Positions 10,237 to 21,400 of a DNA stretch of 64,000 bases are shown here, piece by piece. Each line of letters begins with the position of its first letter. The stretch's first letter is position 1. This stretch comes from Turnera subulata (taxonomy: Eukaryota; Streptophyta; Magnoliopsida; Malpighiales; Passifloraceae): the NCBI GenBank assembly GCA_028386065.3, contig JAKUCV010002264.1, positions 31,587 through 95,586 of the forward strand, read 5' to 3'. A model generated the notes under the pieces. It was not told where the DNA came from and did no database searches. It saw only the letters and a program-made list of their open reading frames with translations. The position numbers and the translations under genes were made by a program.

Positions 10237-12654
10237 ATGGCGGGCTCCTTTGCTCTTTCATGGCCATATGCGGGGTTTTTTCTTTTTTCTTTTCTAACTC
10301 TGTGCTTCCATCCCCAGTTTGCACATGCAGCCACAAGGCACTACAAATTTGATGTATGCCTTCTTCTTCTTCTTCTTTTTTTTTTTTTTTCAATTTTAGA
10401 TGAAATTTAATTGTTAACAAGTGATTTCATGATGATATTAGAACATGCACACCTGCATTAACAATATGTCCATTGAAAATTTTTGCACCAGATAATGTTG
10501 CAGAATGTGACCCGACTTTGCCATACCAAGAGTATGGTCACAGTGAATGGGAAGTTCCCAGGGCCTCGCATTGTAGCTAGGGAGGGTGATCGTCTTCTAA
10601 TTGAAGTGGTTAATCACGTCCAGAACAATATCTCCATCCATTGGTACATTCATTATATGTATATGTAGTACACGTATATATTGCCTGAAGAAGCAAATAT
10701 ATTATATCAAAGTTGCTAATTTATTGACTACATGGCTTGGTTGGAGCAGGCATGGAATCCGGCAGCTGAGGAGTGGATGGGCGGATGGTCCAGCATACAT
10801 AACTCAGTGCCCAATTCAAACAGGACAGAGATATGTGTACAACTACACCATTGTTGGGCAAAGGGGCACCCTTTGGTGGCATGCTCATGTTTCATGGCTA
10901 AGATCAACTTTATATGGTCCTATTGTCATTCTCCCAAAGCCTGGTGCTTCTTACCCATTTCCTAAACCTCACAAGGAAGTTCCTATCATTTTTGGTAATG
11001 AAGGACTGCCTGAAATTCTTTCCCCCAACAAAAAAAAAAAAAAAAAGAATTGCTTGCTACATATGTGAACTTCCCATTTTTGTTTTATACATTGCAGGAG
11101 AATGGTTTAATGCAGACCCTGAGGCAATCATTAGCCAGGCATTACAAAGTGGCGGAGGCCCAAATGTTTCTGATGCATATACCATCAATGGACTTCCTGG
11201 GCCATTGTACAACTGCTCTGCCAAAGGTATAATGCATTTATATTTGCTAGGGAAACAAATTAACTTCACACACTGACACTCACGACTGATTGTTCATTAC
11301 ATGCATGGTACCTGGGGGTGTGCAGATACTTACAGGCTGAAGCTAAAGCCTGGAAAAACGTATCTTCTCCGCCTGATCAATGCTGCTCTGAATGACGAAC
11401 TCTTCTTCAGCATAGCAAACCACACACTGACTGTTGTTGAAGTTGATGCCATCTACGTGAAACCGTTCGATTCGGAGACGATTCTGATTGCTCCAGGACA
11501 GACCTCAAACGTTCTTCTCAAGACCAAACCTCATTACCCAAATGCCACATTTTTCATGTCTGCAAGGCCATACGTGACAGGTCTAGGCACTTTTGACAAT
11601 TCAACTGTTGCTGGGCTTCTGGAATATGAAAGACCACACCGCATCCATCAGCAATCAATTACTGATCTCTCTGCTGATAAACTTGCACTCTTTAAACCCA
11701 ATTTACCCCAACTCAACGATACTGCATTTGCCACAAATTTCTCTAACAAACTCCGAAGCCTTAATAGCGCGGAATTCCCTGCCAATGTGCCTCAAGAGGT
11801 TGACAGGAGATTCTTGTTCACGGTAGGCCTAGGAACAAACCCGTGCCCAGAGAACCAGACCTGCCAAGGTCCAAATGGAACCATGTTTGCAGCTTCGGTC
11901 AACAATGTATCGTTTACAATGCCAACCGAAGCTCTCCTACAGGCTCACTACACCGGTCAATCAAGTGGTGTATACAGTCCCTATTTCCCAATCATCCCAT
12001 TATCTCCCTTCAACTATACCGGCAACCCTCCAAACAATACCATGGTGAGCAATGGAACCAAGCTGATGGTGCTTCCTTTTAATACAAGTGTGGAGCTGAT
12101 TATGCAGGACACAAGCATTCTTGGCGCTGAAAGCCACCCTCTTCACTTGCATGGCTTCAATTTCTTCGTGGTGGGCCAAGGTTTCGGAAACTTTGATCCC
12201 AACAAGGACGCTGCAAATTTCAATCTGGTTGACCCTGTGGAAAGAAACACTGTGGGTGTCCCCTCTGGCGGCTGGGTTGCCATTCGCTTTCTAGCAGACA
12301 ACCCAGGTTGGTACTTGCACAACTTATATAAATTATTTAATTCCAAGCATAAGTAGCTAGTTTATTCATGTCGTAGGTCGATGGACAGTATTCTTTTAAG
12401 TATCTAAACATCGTTAAATAGATGGCAACATCTAAGTTCTACATATTTGATACTTATACAGTAGATTTAATTTGTGTGACTTATGTATATGATCATATAT
12501 ATATGATGTGTAAATTAACGCAGGAGTATGGTTCATGCATTGCCACCTTGAAGTCCACACAAGCTGGGGTTTGAAGATGGCCTGGGTTGTCTTAGATGGA
12601 AAACTTCCCAATCAGAAATTGCTCCCTCCTCCCGCTGACCTCCCCAAGTGCTAA
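10237..12654 (+). CDS. LAC17-like: Laccase, LAC17 type (p-diphenol:O2 oxidoreductase), six exons
   Basis: Secreted multicopper oxidase that oxidises monolignols to radicals in the cell wall during lignification. Exons: 10237-10353, 10492-10643, 10750-10994, 11098-11226, 11326-12306, 12524-12654. All introns are GT-AG and the sum is 1755 bases (584 aa), the normal length and six-exon layout of plant laccases. Residues 1 to about 31 form a signal peptide (ATG then [16 protein letters not shown]). All four copper regions are intact: [47 protein letters not shown] and [14 protein letters not shown], with the T1 axial position Leu. Many NxS/T sites are present. The C-terminus PPPADLPKC is the family ending. 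Similarity recalled to Arabidopsis LAC17 is high throughout (for example [20 protein letters not shown]). Regulation by miR397 is likely (site at 11375). No lesion is seen. Confidence 0.95.
11375..11395 (+). promoter_or_regulatory. Predicted miR397 target site in laccase exon 5
   Basis: This 21-base stretch encodes part of LINAALND, the position where miR397 pairs with laccase mRNAs in other plants. Against the miR397 complement as I recall it, it shows three mismatches plus one G:U pair, with the central cleavage region paired. The family-level regulation is established; the site in this gene is inferred. Confidence 0.6.
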
Positions 12655-13435
12655 TGGTCCATTTTTCCTTTTTGTTCCTTGAATTCTTTTTTTTTTTTGG
12701 TCACTTTTTGTAATTTCTTCCTTGTTTTTCTTTCTCCCTGTTTGGACGGATTCACCTTTCAGGATCATTTTTCACTATGATTTCCAGATTTCCAAATTTT
12801 TAACTACCTGTGCTGAGAATGTACTGCCATTGTCTTTCCCAATATGCATTCTTATTTTGTAAAAATTGCAACTATTTCGCTTTCCCTGTTTTTTAACCAG
12901 GAAAATTAGTAATCAAGGCGAATGAAAACTTATGCATGAGAAGCATGATACCAGTCTTTCTGCTGATCTAACCCCTTCAGCTTCGACTGGAAGACAGAAA
13001 CCCTTACCAAAAGGTGAAATGAGTAGCAAGATCAACATTTTGGTGTCTGGTACCTCATTCTATTTGTTATGAAACCAAAACCAAAGATATAAAAGTCAAA
13101 GAATTTAATTTCACCATTCACTCTGTTTAAAACCACTAAACGTAGAAACAATGATACATAACCAAAGGAAAGTTTTAGCATTTCCTCCAGTATAACACAG
13201 CTACAAGCCATCCAAAAATTCTGCATTCTGTTTCAACACATGACCAGCAAGCACAAGCAGCATGCCAGCTTATAAGGGCTTATAAAACAATAAAAAGAAT
13301 AGGTCACTATGATCTTAAAATGGCTACAGAACCAGTATCTGGTCATTTTCTTGTCTTCCCTTGCTGTTTGAACGTCTATATTGGATAACAAATCCTACAT
13401 CATAAACTCACAAGTCAGATTTAATTAAGCATGAA
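12655..13435. other. Convergent intergenic region between laccase and KDSB
   Basis: Holds the 3' untranslated regions of both genes, which end 781 bases apart on opposite strands. T-rich runs after 12655 fit a laccase 3' end. No ORF, repeat or RNA gene is recognised. Confidence 0.5.
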
Positions 13436-16042
13436 CTAAGACAAGTTGCGTTCACGCATCAAAGTTTCCATTTTTTCAACATCTTCTGGAGTGTCAACAC
13501 CGTGAGCCTCATGGTCAACCTTTATCACCTGCAAAAACATGTATAGAAATTGCAAATTATCAGTTTCTGGCAAGACCTGTGACCCTTGAAGAATACAGGA
13601 AGACAAGAATGCCTTTAACTGGTCTTGGAAACTTTAACAAGGCCAGAAAAATTATGCAAGAAGTTTTTTTTTTGATACCAGTCGAGGAAGGTGAGACTTG
13701 AACCCGAGGCCTCACCCCTCTTGTGCTTTTGACACAAGAGTGCCAATGAGCTACAAGCCCATTGGTTTAAATTATGCAAGAAGTTGAATATAATTATTTT
13801 GTAGTGGAAACAAAAGACTGGCAGCATATTCTCCTGTACCTTCATTTTGTAACCGTTTTCAAGGACTTTAAGCTGTTCCAAATCCTCCTCTAACTGCAGT
13901 GGAGTGGGTGCAAGCTCTGGATATATCTTTAGAAACTTTGAATCGTAGGCCTGGCAAGTCATATTAGTAATGTGTTATTGAAGCAAAGGATGACATACAA
14001 TGAGGAAAATTCACATCCAAAACGTAAACCCAGCGAACATTCCAACATTAAACAATGGAAAGATAACCAAATTTATTATTTCAAATTTCATGTCAAACCT
14101 GGATTCCAAGATGGAGAAGATATGGAAATTGTGAATTGACTTTCCCAGATCTGTATCAAGAACAGGAATGTATCACCCAACAAGCATTTCAAATAAATGA
14201 GTTAACCAAAAAAGTAGGAAGACTGATATGTAGAAAGAGGTAGACTCACTTATTGTAAGGAATCAGACCCCTTGAGAAATAGATAGCATATCCGCGATTA
14301 TCCACCACACATTTCACTCGATTGGGATCAAAGGCATCTTCGTGCTTTAGAGATGTTACAGCAGTGCTAAACACTGCATCCGGGGCAGTCTATACCCAAG
14401 TGATAAAATAGGACAGGATAGTAAGAAAATCAAAGCATTGAATACACAGAAAAGGCCATCACAGAAATTGAGCACGGTTTTAGAACCCACACAACATATT
14501 CTTTTACATCAATATCAGAATTGAAATTCATGGGATATTTTCATATTGCACAAAAGAAACAGCTTGTCGAGATCAAAGTGACCTTTTTCTCATATTAGCA
14601 TTTGAAAACGTCTATACTCAAGAAGTTCATGAATTGACAGACAAACAAGTGTACCTGTAGTGCTTTAACAATGCCATCAATTATCTCAGGTTCAATCAGA
14701 GGCTCATCACCCTGAATATTGACAACCACGTCATATTTCTTCTCCAACTTCTGAAGTGCTTCATTGCATCTCTCTGTGCCTGTTGGAAAACAAAGATTGT
14801 TTAATTATCAGAAAATGGAATACAGTGTTGACATTGTACCCGAATGACAGACAGGTTCCCACCATTTCTACAAGATTCTGAAGTCATGACAACATCAGCA
14901 CCAAAGCCACGGCAGCACTCTGCAATCTTCTCATCATCCGTTGCCACAACTGCATCAGCAATCAGCTATAACTAAATATAAGAATGATAAAAATAAGGAC
15001 GCATACACACACTGCAAGGCAGAGAGGCAGATCACTCCTAAAATTTCTAAAATGAAATGTAAAAATAAATGCATCCAATAAAAGCCACAACTTATATCCC
15101 TTAGAGAGAAAAAGTCGTGACAACCACCAGAACAAAGTCATACCAGTACAGGCAAGGAATCTACAAGTCTCGCAAATTTGAAAAAAAAAAAAGAGAGAGA
15201 GAGAGAAGAAGAAAATGAAAGTATAATAAGAATGGAGTAGCGGATAGTTTCCATCAGGATCGTGCAACATACACCTATTCAGCAAATTTCATGCTACCAT
15301 ATCCCATAAAGAAAAAAACTATATGCATTCAACTCATGAAATAAAAGGACAAGAGGCTTGGATGAGGTGTCATCGTACCTATATGGTCCAAGGTAATAGC
15401 TAGTCTGGCTCTTTCCCAAGTTCTCTGCAAAGAATCAACAAAGAAGCATGAGTAGAAAAGTGGAGATCCCGATAGCACTGAAAGTTTCTAGTAGTGCCCG
15501 CAAGAAATATTACGCATTGATGATTATTCTACCCAGTAAAAGTACGATCTTCAGCAACATAATACATTAGCTTAGCAGGAAAAAAAGAAAAAAAAAGATT
15601 TGGGGAAACACATTATGTAGAGATCACCCATTGATGATCCAGTGGAGAATATGAACCACGAAAAACGAGGTTGATTGATGATCCAATTGGGTAAGAACGG
15701 TAGAGACGGCAGATCAGCACTCAAAAACAGGCGGGAAGAAAAGGAGGAGTAACGACGAGATTGGAAGAGAGTGAGTGGGGGAATAGGCAGGGAGGCAGGA
15801 ACCTGGATCATGGGTTTGCCCAGGATACTGACGAGTGGCTTGCCTTGGAAGCGAGAAGAAGCATAACGAGCAGGGATTATACCCACGACCCGGCTCCGGA
15901 ATTTCCTGAATAGACCCCCCCGATACGCATAAGCGCTAATGGCTACACCTACGGCAGCTGCGGCCACAACCCCATGCACAATCCATACTGATTTGGAGGA
16001 TGAAGACCCCGATGACGACGATGATGAGCAAATTTCCTTCAT
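13436..16042 (-). CDS. KDSB: CMP-Kdo synthetase (3-deoxy-manno-octulosonate cytidylyltransferase), eight exons
   Basis: Activates Kdo with CTP to CMP-Kdo, the donor for Kdo in the pectin rhamnogalacturonan II. Exons on the minus strand: 16042-15803, 15424-15379, 14949-14863, 14779-14655, 14389-14250, 14150-14099, 13950-13840, 13528-13436. All junctions are GT-AG and the total is 894 bases (297 aa), close to the plant enzyme (about 290). A Ser-rich start is followed by a hydrophobic anchor (about residues 19-40), then the nucleotide-binding start VVGIIPARYASSRFQGKPL (52-70), ATDDEKIAECC, MTSESCRNGTERCNEAL, the catalytic-core motif NIQGDEPLIEPEIIDGIVKA, YFSRGLIPYNKSGK and the C-terminal helix VDHEAHGVDTPEDVEKMETL. 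No lesion is seen. The last intron carries a SINE. The open frame of exon 1 runs past the splice donor and should not be taken as the protein end. Confidence 0.95.
13666..13768 (-). mobile_element. tRNA-derived SINE in the last intron of KDSB
   Basis: A 103-bp element flanked by a perfect 17-bp duplication AAATTATGCAAGAAGTT (13649-13665 and 13769-13785). Read on the minus strand it starts aaccaatgggcttgtagctc, has an A-box-like TAGCTCATTGG and a B-box-like GGTTCAAGTCT, and ends in a short poly-A. That is the anatomy of a tRNA-derived SINE. It is inserted in the same orientation as the host gene. Confidence 0.85.
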
Positions 16043-16587
16043 CTCTCTCGCCGCTCTTCTTCAAGGTTTGGATCGAATAGGACCCCAAATCAGGAAAAGA
16101 TGAAGTGAAGTCAGCAAAGTGCAGTGGGTTCAACCGTTGTACTTGTATTAGGGGGATGTACTTTCCGGTTACAACTACTTTCGATGTTTTCACTCCTTGT
16201 TTTAAACTCGTTTAGGAAATACATACAATAATGTTTCATAAAAAGGTTTTTTCTATCTTGTGGTGTCCTAAGGGCACATGATATATCAGCCAAATGAAAT
16301 TTTTAGATTCTCACTAAGAATTGTGTGGAAGTTGTACCCAATTTTTTTTATCGTTAGGATTAAATATAGATAGATGAATATGAATTTTATTGATTCATAA
16401 TAAAGTCCTTGATTCGGTGTACTTAAATTTTATTTTTTCTTGACAAGGAAATGGGGATACTTATGAATTTAATCTTTTCTTCTCGTAAAGAATAAAACAT
16501 AATCTTTTCAATTTATTCTATAATATCTTGATAATTTTTTTAGATTGAGATAGATAAATTTGCAAGTTTCATTCTATATATATATAT
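16043..16587. other. Upstream region of KDSB
   Basis: Non-coding and AT-rich. A stretch at about 16240-16290 (ggttttttctatcttgtggt and onward) is the reverse of the tail of the SINE-like sequences at 16720 and 17440, so it may be a third, partial copy. No gene. Confidence 0.4.
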
Positions 16588-16689
16588 AAAAATTGATATG
16601 CTTTAATTTATTTAATCTGCTATAATGGTCTAGGATAAGAATTGGTAATGGTCTACTTATGAGTTTTTTTACTATTTTTTGTCAACCCT

Positions 16690-16890
16690 AAATATAAATT
16701 TTTATTTCTTTTTAAGAGCTTATTATGTGCTCCTAGGGCGCAAGATAGAAAAAACCCTAATCTTTTTTTCTATTAGGTTTACAAGGGGAGATTGGGAGAC
16801 CTTGACCAATACATTGGGATTTGAACAGACCTTCAGTGCATACAACACCACCCACTTGAATTGTAACCACTTGAGCTAAAACTCATTTCA
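16690..16890 (-). mobile_element. SINE-like sequence, copy 1 of the tandem duplication
   Basis: On the minus strand it begins near 16885 with ttttagctcaagtggttac (A-box-like TAGCTCAAGTGG). About 50 bases on it has a B-box-like GGTCTGTTCAAATCCC, and it ends in an A-rich tail with the words ttttttctatcttgcgccct. No target duplication was resolved. The open frame across it has no meaning as protein. Confidence 0.6.
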
Positions 16891-17412
16891 TTGGTAAATG
16901 CCTCTTTCCAATCAACCAACAATTGTGAGCGGGTGACAAATCGATATTTCAAGCGTAGAATATATATATATATATGTATATATCAATCATTGACCCAAAA
17001 TCTGCAAAAATCAACAAAAACTAAGCCAAGGACATTAAGAAAAACTATATTACTCAAGTTATACTTAGGTATACCAAGTGTCATACCTCCTTGATACAAC
17101 ATAACTAATCAAGAATTCCCTCTTCTATTATTAGAGTAATAGTTTTCTTTATTTTTCTTATTTTAAGCTATGTTGGTAGGCAGTGAATACCATAAAATTT
17201 GCCTGAGGACGTCCCTGTATAACCCATTTCCCTCCCCGACATGTATAAAGCGATCACAAAATCGACTTACTTCAAAATTGATAGACATTAAATATATAGC
17301 TTTTACAAGCAAAAATTGATATGCTTTAATTTATTTAATCGGCTGTAATGGTCTAGGATAAGATTTGGTAATGGTCTACTTATGAGTTTTTTTACTATTT
17401 TTTGTCAACCCT

Positions 17413-17612
17413 AAATATAAATTTTTATTTCTTTTTAAGAGCTTATTATGTGCTCCTAGGGCGCAAGATAGAAAAAACCCTAACCTCTTTTTCTATTAGG
17501 TTTACAAGGGGAGATTGGGAGACCTTGACCAATACATTGGGATTCGAACAGACCTTCAGTGCATACAACACCACCCACTTGAATTGTAACCACTTGAGCT
17601 AAAACTCATTTC
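17413..17612 (-). mobile_element. SINE-like sequence, copy 2 of the tandem duplication
   Basis: Near-identical to 16690-16890 and present only because the surrounding 723-bp unit is duplicated. Same A-box-like and B-box-like words on the minus strand. Confidence 0.6.
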
Positions 17613-18078
17613 ATTGGTAAATGCCTCTTTCCAATCAACCAACAATTGTGAGCGGGTGACAAATCTATATTTCAAGCGTAGAATATATATATATGTATAT
17701 ATCAATCATTGACCCAAAATCTGCAAAAATCAACAAAAACTAAGCCAAGGACATTAAGAAAAACTATATTACTCAAGTTATACTTAGGTATACCAAGTGT
17801 CATACCTCCTTGATACAACATAACTCATCAAGAGTATATATATATCAATCATTGACCCAAAATCTGCAAAAATCAACAAAAACTAAGCCAAGGACGTTAA
17901 GAAAAACTATATTACTCAAGTTATACTTAGGTATACCAAGTGTCATACCTCCTTGATACAACATAACTAATCAAGAATTCCCTCTTCTATTATTAGAGTA
18001 ATAGTTTTCTTTATTTTTCTTATTTTAAGCTATGTTGGTAGGCAGTGAATACCATAAAATTTGCCTGAGGACGTCCCT

Positions 18079-18113
18079 NNNNNNNNNNNNNNNNNNNNNN
18101 NNNNNNNNNNNNN
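18079..18113. other. Assembly gap (35 N)
   Basis: Run of N directly after the second copy of the tandem unit and followed by a C run. The true length and repeat copy number here are unknown. Confidence 1.
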
Positions 18114-18405
18114 ACCCCCCCCCTCTCAAAAAAATGTACAATATAAGTTAAAAGTATTAAAATGATAGCTTACAACGGAGGCCCTACGAGATCCCCTCAA
18201 GCCATCAATCACTGCCCCTAAATGAGAGGACAATGAGATTAACATATGCGCCTCAAACAGAGATTTTGAGATGCCCTGCCATCCGCCATTCTCAACTCAA
18301 ACTCTTCTGTGCATTAGCCAATGAAAAGGTCAATCAGTAGTAATATATCTCTCCATTGCTAGCTCCGCAGCTACTAACCAAGATGACTGCTCAAACCATC
18401 AGAAA

Positions 18406-21400
18406 CTATGATTGTTGTCTCCATCGCTGTTTCTTTTTTGTTCCCATCTCTTTCCTTGAGCCATTTTCATCAACTCCTACCATTCCAACATCACCATTTT
18501 CTTTCAATTTTTTCTTCCGAGATTTCTCTTTTGTAGGAGCTCTCCTCTTCTTTCCAGAGGACTCTGCACTACCATCTCCAATGACTTCACCTCCTCGCGG
18601 CAGTGGTTCTTCGTAATCTAACTGCCAATTGCACATCATGTCTTGCTGGTGTCCATAAACTGACTCTAGGGGCTCCCCAGCTCCAGGCAGCAAGCTGTTA
18701 AAAGTTACTTCTCCATTTTGTCCTCCTTTGCGCTCCGTCAATATTGGGTCCGGTCTAATTATGGTACCAAGAATACTCCTACTTGCCCCCAAGCCTGAAA
18801 TGGTCTTTGGGTTTGTCAAGGTTGAATAAGCCATCGCAAATGCTGCTCTAATCTGGAAAACAGATGGGACCGATTTTCAGGAGAAAATTTATAGTAATTA
18901 AGGAGGAAATATTGCATATCATCAATGTTATTCTGGGAACCTAAAGGAAAAAAAAATCAACAAAAGTAACACATGTAAAACATAAGTTGCATTTCAGAAA
19001 TCCGCAATGTAAATGCTTGAAAATGTTGGAACACTATGTCAGTGCTGGTGACTAGATATGCAGTGGTCAACCTCTGCATCAAGAGATAGGAACATCGTTC
19101 CAGACGTGTGAGGAATAAAATAAATAGGGAATATAGCTGAAAGGTTTCTTATTATGTCCATAAATGCCAACAGCTCTCTAGGTGTACACAGATTCACCAG
19201 AAAAGTGGGGGGAAAAGAGAGAGAGCGAAACGAAGGAAGAATCAAGTGTTTAACAAACCTGGAAATAATTGAATGAATTCTTCCCAATGTCATTATCCGG
19301 TGTCTGAAAATAAAAAAAATGAATATGTCAATCAACCAAAGAAGAATGGAAAATGCAACAGAAATGTCACGCTAACCACTCATGCCACATCCGTTCGTAC
19401 AAAATTTCTGTAACAAAGAAATGTAGCATTGCTCCAATAATATGTTTTTCAATCACATAACTACTGCTCAAGCAAATAGCTTAACTAACAAACAGAATTT
19501 TCAACCTGGAAAGTTACCTGTGGGTCCTCAATGGCAATTAGAAATGGTCTTCCTTTGTTCACAAACCTAAAAACAGAACATATGGGAGAAAAATCAAACA
19601 TTATTTTGCTATCAACAGAAAACCATAATAAGTATCATAATCAATCTAAGAATCTTTTTTGTTTTTACCCCTTTTTACGTTTTGAGAAGAAAATGCCTTT
19701 CCCGTTGCATGATACACCAACATCGGTAGTGTTTAACTTGCGCCCATAAAATTCAAAAAAGTGTATCTGGCTTACAAAAACAAGAGATGGTAAGGAGTCA
19801 TACAAATTGTTTCTTTTTAAAATTAAAGATGCATGGCAAGAACATTGTCAACAAATATCATATCTGTCTAGAGAACTAGATTAAATGAAAACTTTCAAAC
19901 ACTGCTATTAAATGACTAAAAGACCGACAAGTCTCTTCATAACCTGACACCAATGACAAGAAGATTGAGATATCATATGGCAAATTGGATTCTTAAAATA
20001 CTTACCAAGAGGATTCCTAAATTCAGTTCCTGTGAACCATGATACTCTCTAAGATTCTGTAACAGCAAAGACATCATCACATTGCAAAAAAGCATTAGTA
20101 GCAAAGAAAAAAGGGATCTGATCAAAAGCAAGTATTAAGCAGTGCTAGAAGAAGTCTGACACAGGAAACAGAAACATTTAAAATATTTCAAACCCTATGC
20201 CCAAACCTCTTAACCTAAATTACTCATAAATAATTACAAACAGTTCACAACTTATAGTGATGCACGTGAAAATAAAAAAATGAACCAATTTTTCGTGACT
20301 AAAATAAATGAATGAACCAATGTTTTGTAACTGAAGAAACTGAAGCAAAACATGATCTCTCAAGCATCCCAAATTAAAACTAAAAGACAGGAAGAAAAAT
20401 TCAGCATTTGATTTCCAGATAGCAATATGCAACAAAATGTTGTCTAAAGCTTAACCAATATGAAACGCAAGATTTTAAACTTATAACTATCTTAAGGTTG
20501 TCTGGCATCTAGATGCAACGAGAAGATGGGTTTCAGGGGCAACAACCAAACATCAACCCTCTTCAAAAATTGAAAATCGTCTCGAGGATTTGAATTCAAC
20601 GACAATTCAATACCTGTAGCATTGCCATGAGCATGGCAAGAAGCGCATAAGAACCTATGCCACCAGAGTATACCTGCATGGAATGCAACCTTAGATCAAA
20701 CAGGAAAAAAAAAAAAAAAGAACAAATAGGTTAATGGTTGTCTATCAGCAATGCTACAGAATACAAACTAAATACCTCATTGAGCTCTCTCTGCTGTAGA
20801 AACACTTTCAAAATCAAACATAATGGCTGTATTGGAGGCCATTTGGATACTGCATCCTAAAAAAATATGTCGTACAACAATCAGTATGAGATTATTAAAG
20901 AAACACATACAAGCATGTGCAAATGGCAAGAGAATTATGAGATACACTGAAACGTAACAGTACTGGAGACAGCAAGCCACTCTTATACATGTAAAATTTT
21001 CATTCGTTCAATTAATCACAGGAAAAAAGTGAATCTTGAGTCAACCTCATCACAGGCAGAAAACAATTCCCATCTGTTATCTTGGATAAGTAATGTATCA
21101 ACAAGTTATAACTACAAGATGAAAACTTAAAAACCACATCCTGTCTACTCATTTAATCCAATCTCAAAAGATCAGAATAAAAAACCAAAGTAAAACCATG
21201 GCCCTTGAGTTCCTGTCTTGTCTACATCGTCTTCCACTGTTAAAAATAGGCAACTCCGCACTTGGGGATACCCTTTCTAATCAAAACTAAAGAATACAAA
21301 TGCTTTTCACCCGATGTACATACTGGTTGGCAAGCCTTGGTGTACAATTTTTCTATATAATCTATCATTGTCACCATTTGTGATTCATTTTATTAAGAAT

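Larger units (their letters stand above)
16588..18078. repeat. Direct tandem duplication of a 723-bp unit, partly triplicated, running into an assembly gap
   Basis: Copy 1 (16588-17310) and copy 2 (from 17311) are nearly identical. Copy 2 contains an extra repeat of about 137 bp (17696-17833 and 17834-17970 both match 16975-17113 of copy 1). Copy 2 then runs to the unit's gcctgaggacgtccct and stops at a run of N. The high identity means a recent duplication or an assembly artefact. Confidence 0.9.

Noticed and set aside
11301..12356. Laccase as an independent 351-codon gene starting at 11301
   Set aside because: It is exon 5 read through both flanking introns; the six-exon model gives a full-length laccase.
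13666..13768. Possible tRNA gene
   Set aside because: A and B boxes are present, but there is no cloverleaf; the poly-A tail and 17-bp duplication show a SINE.
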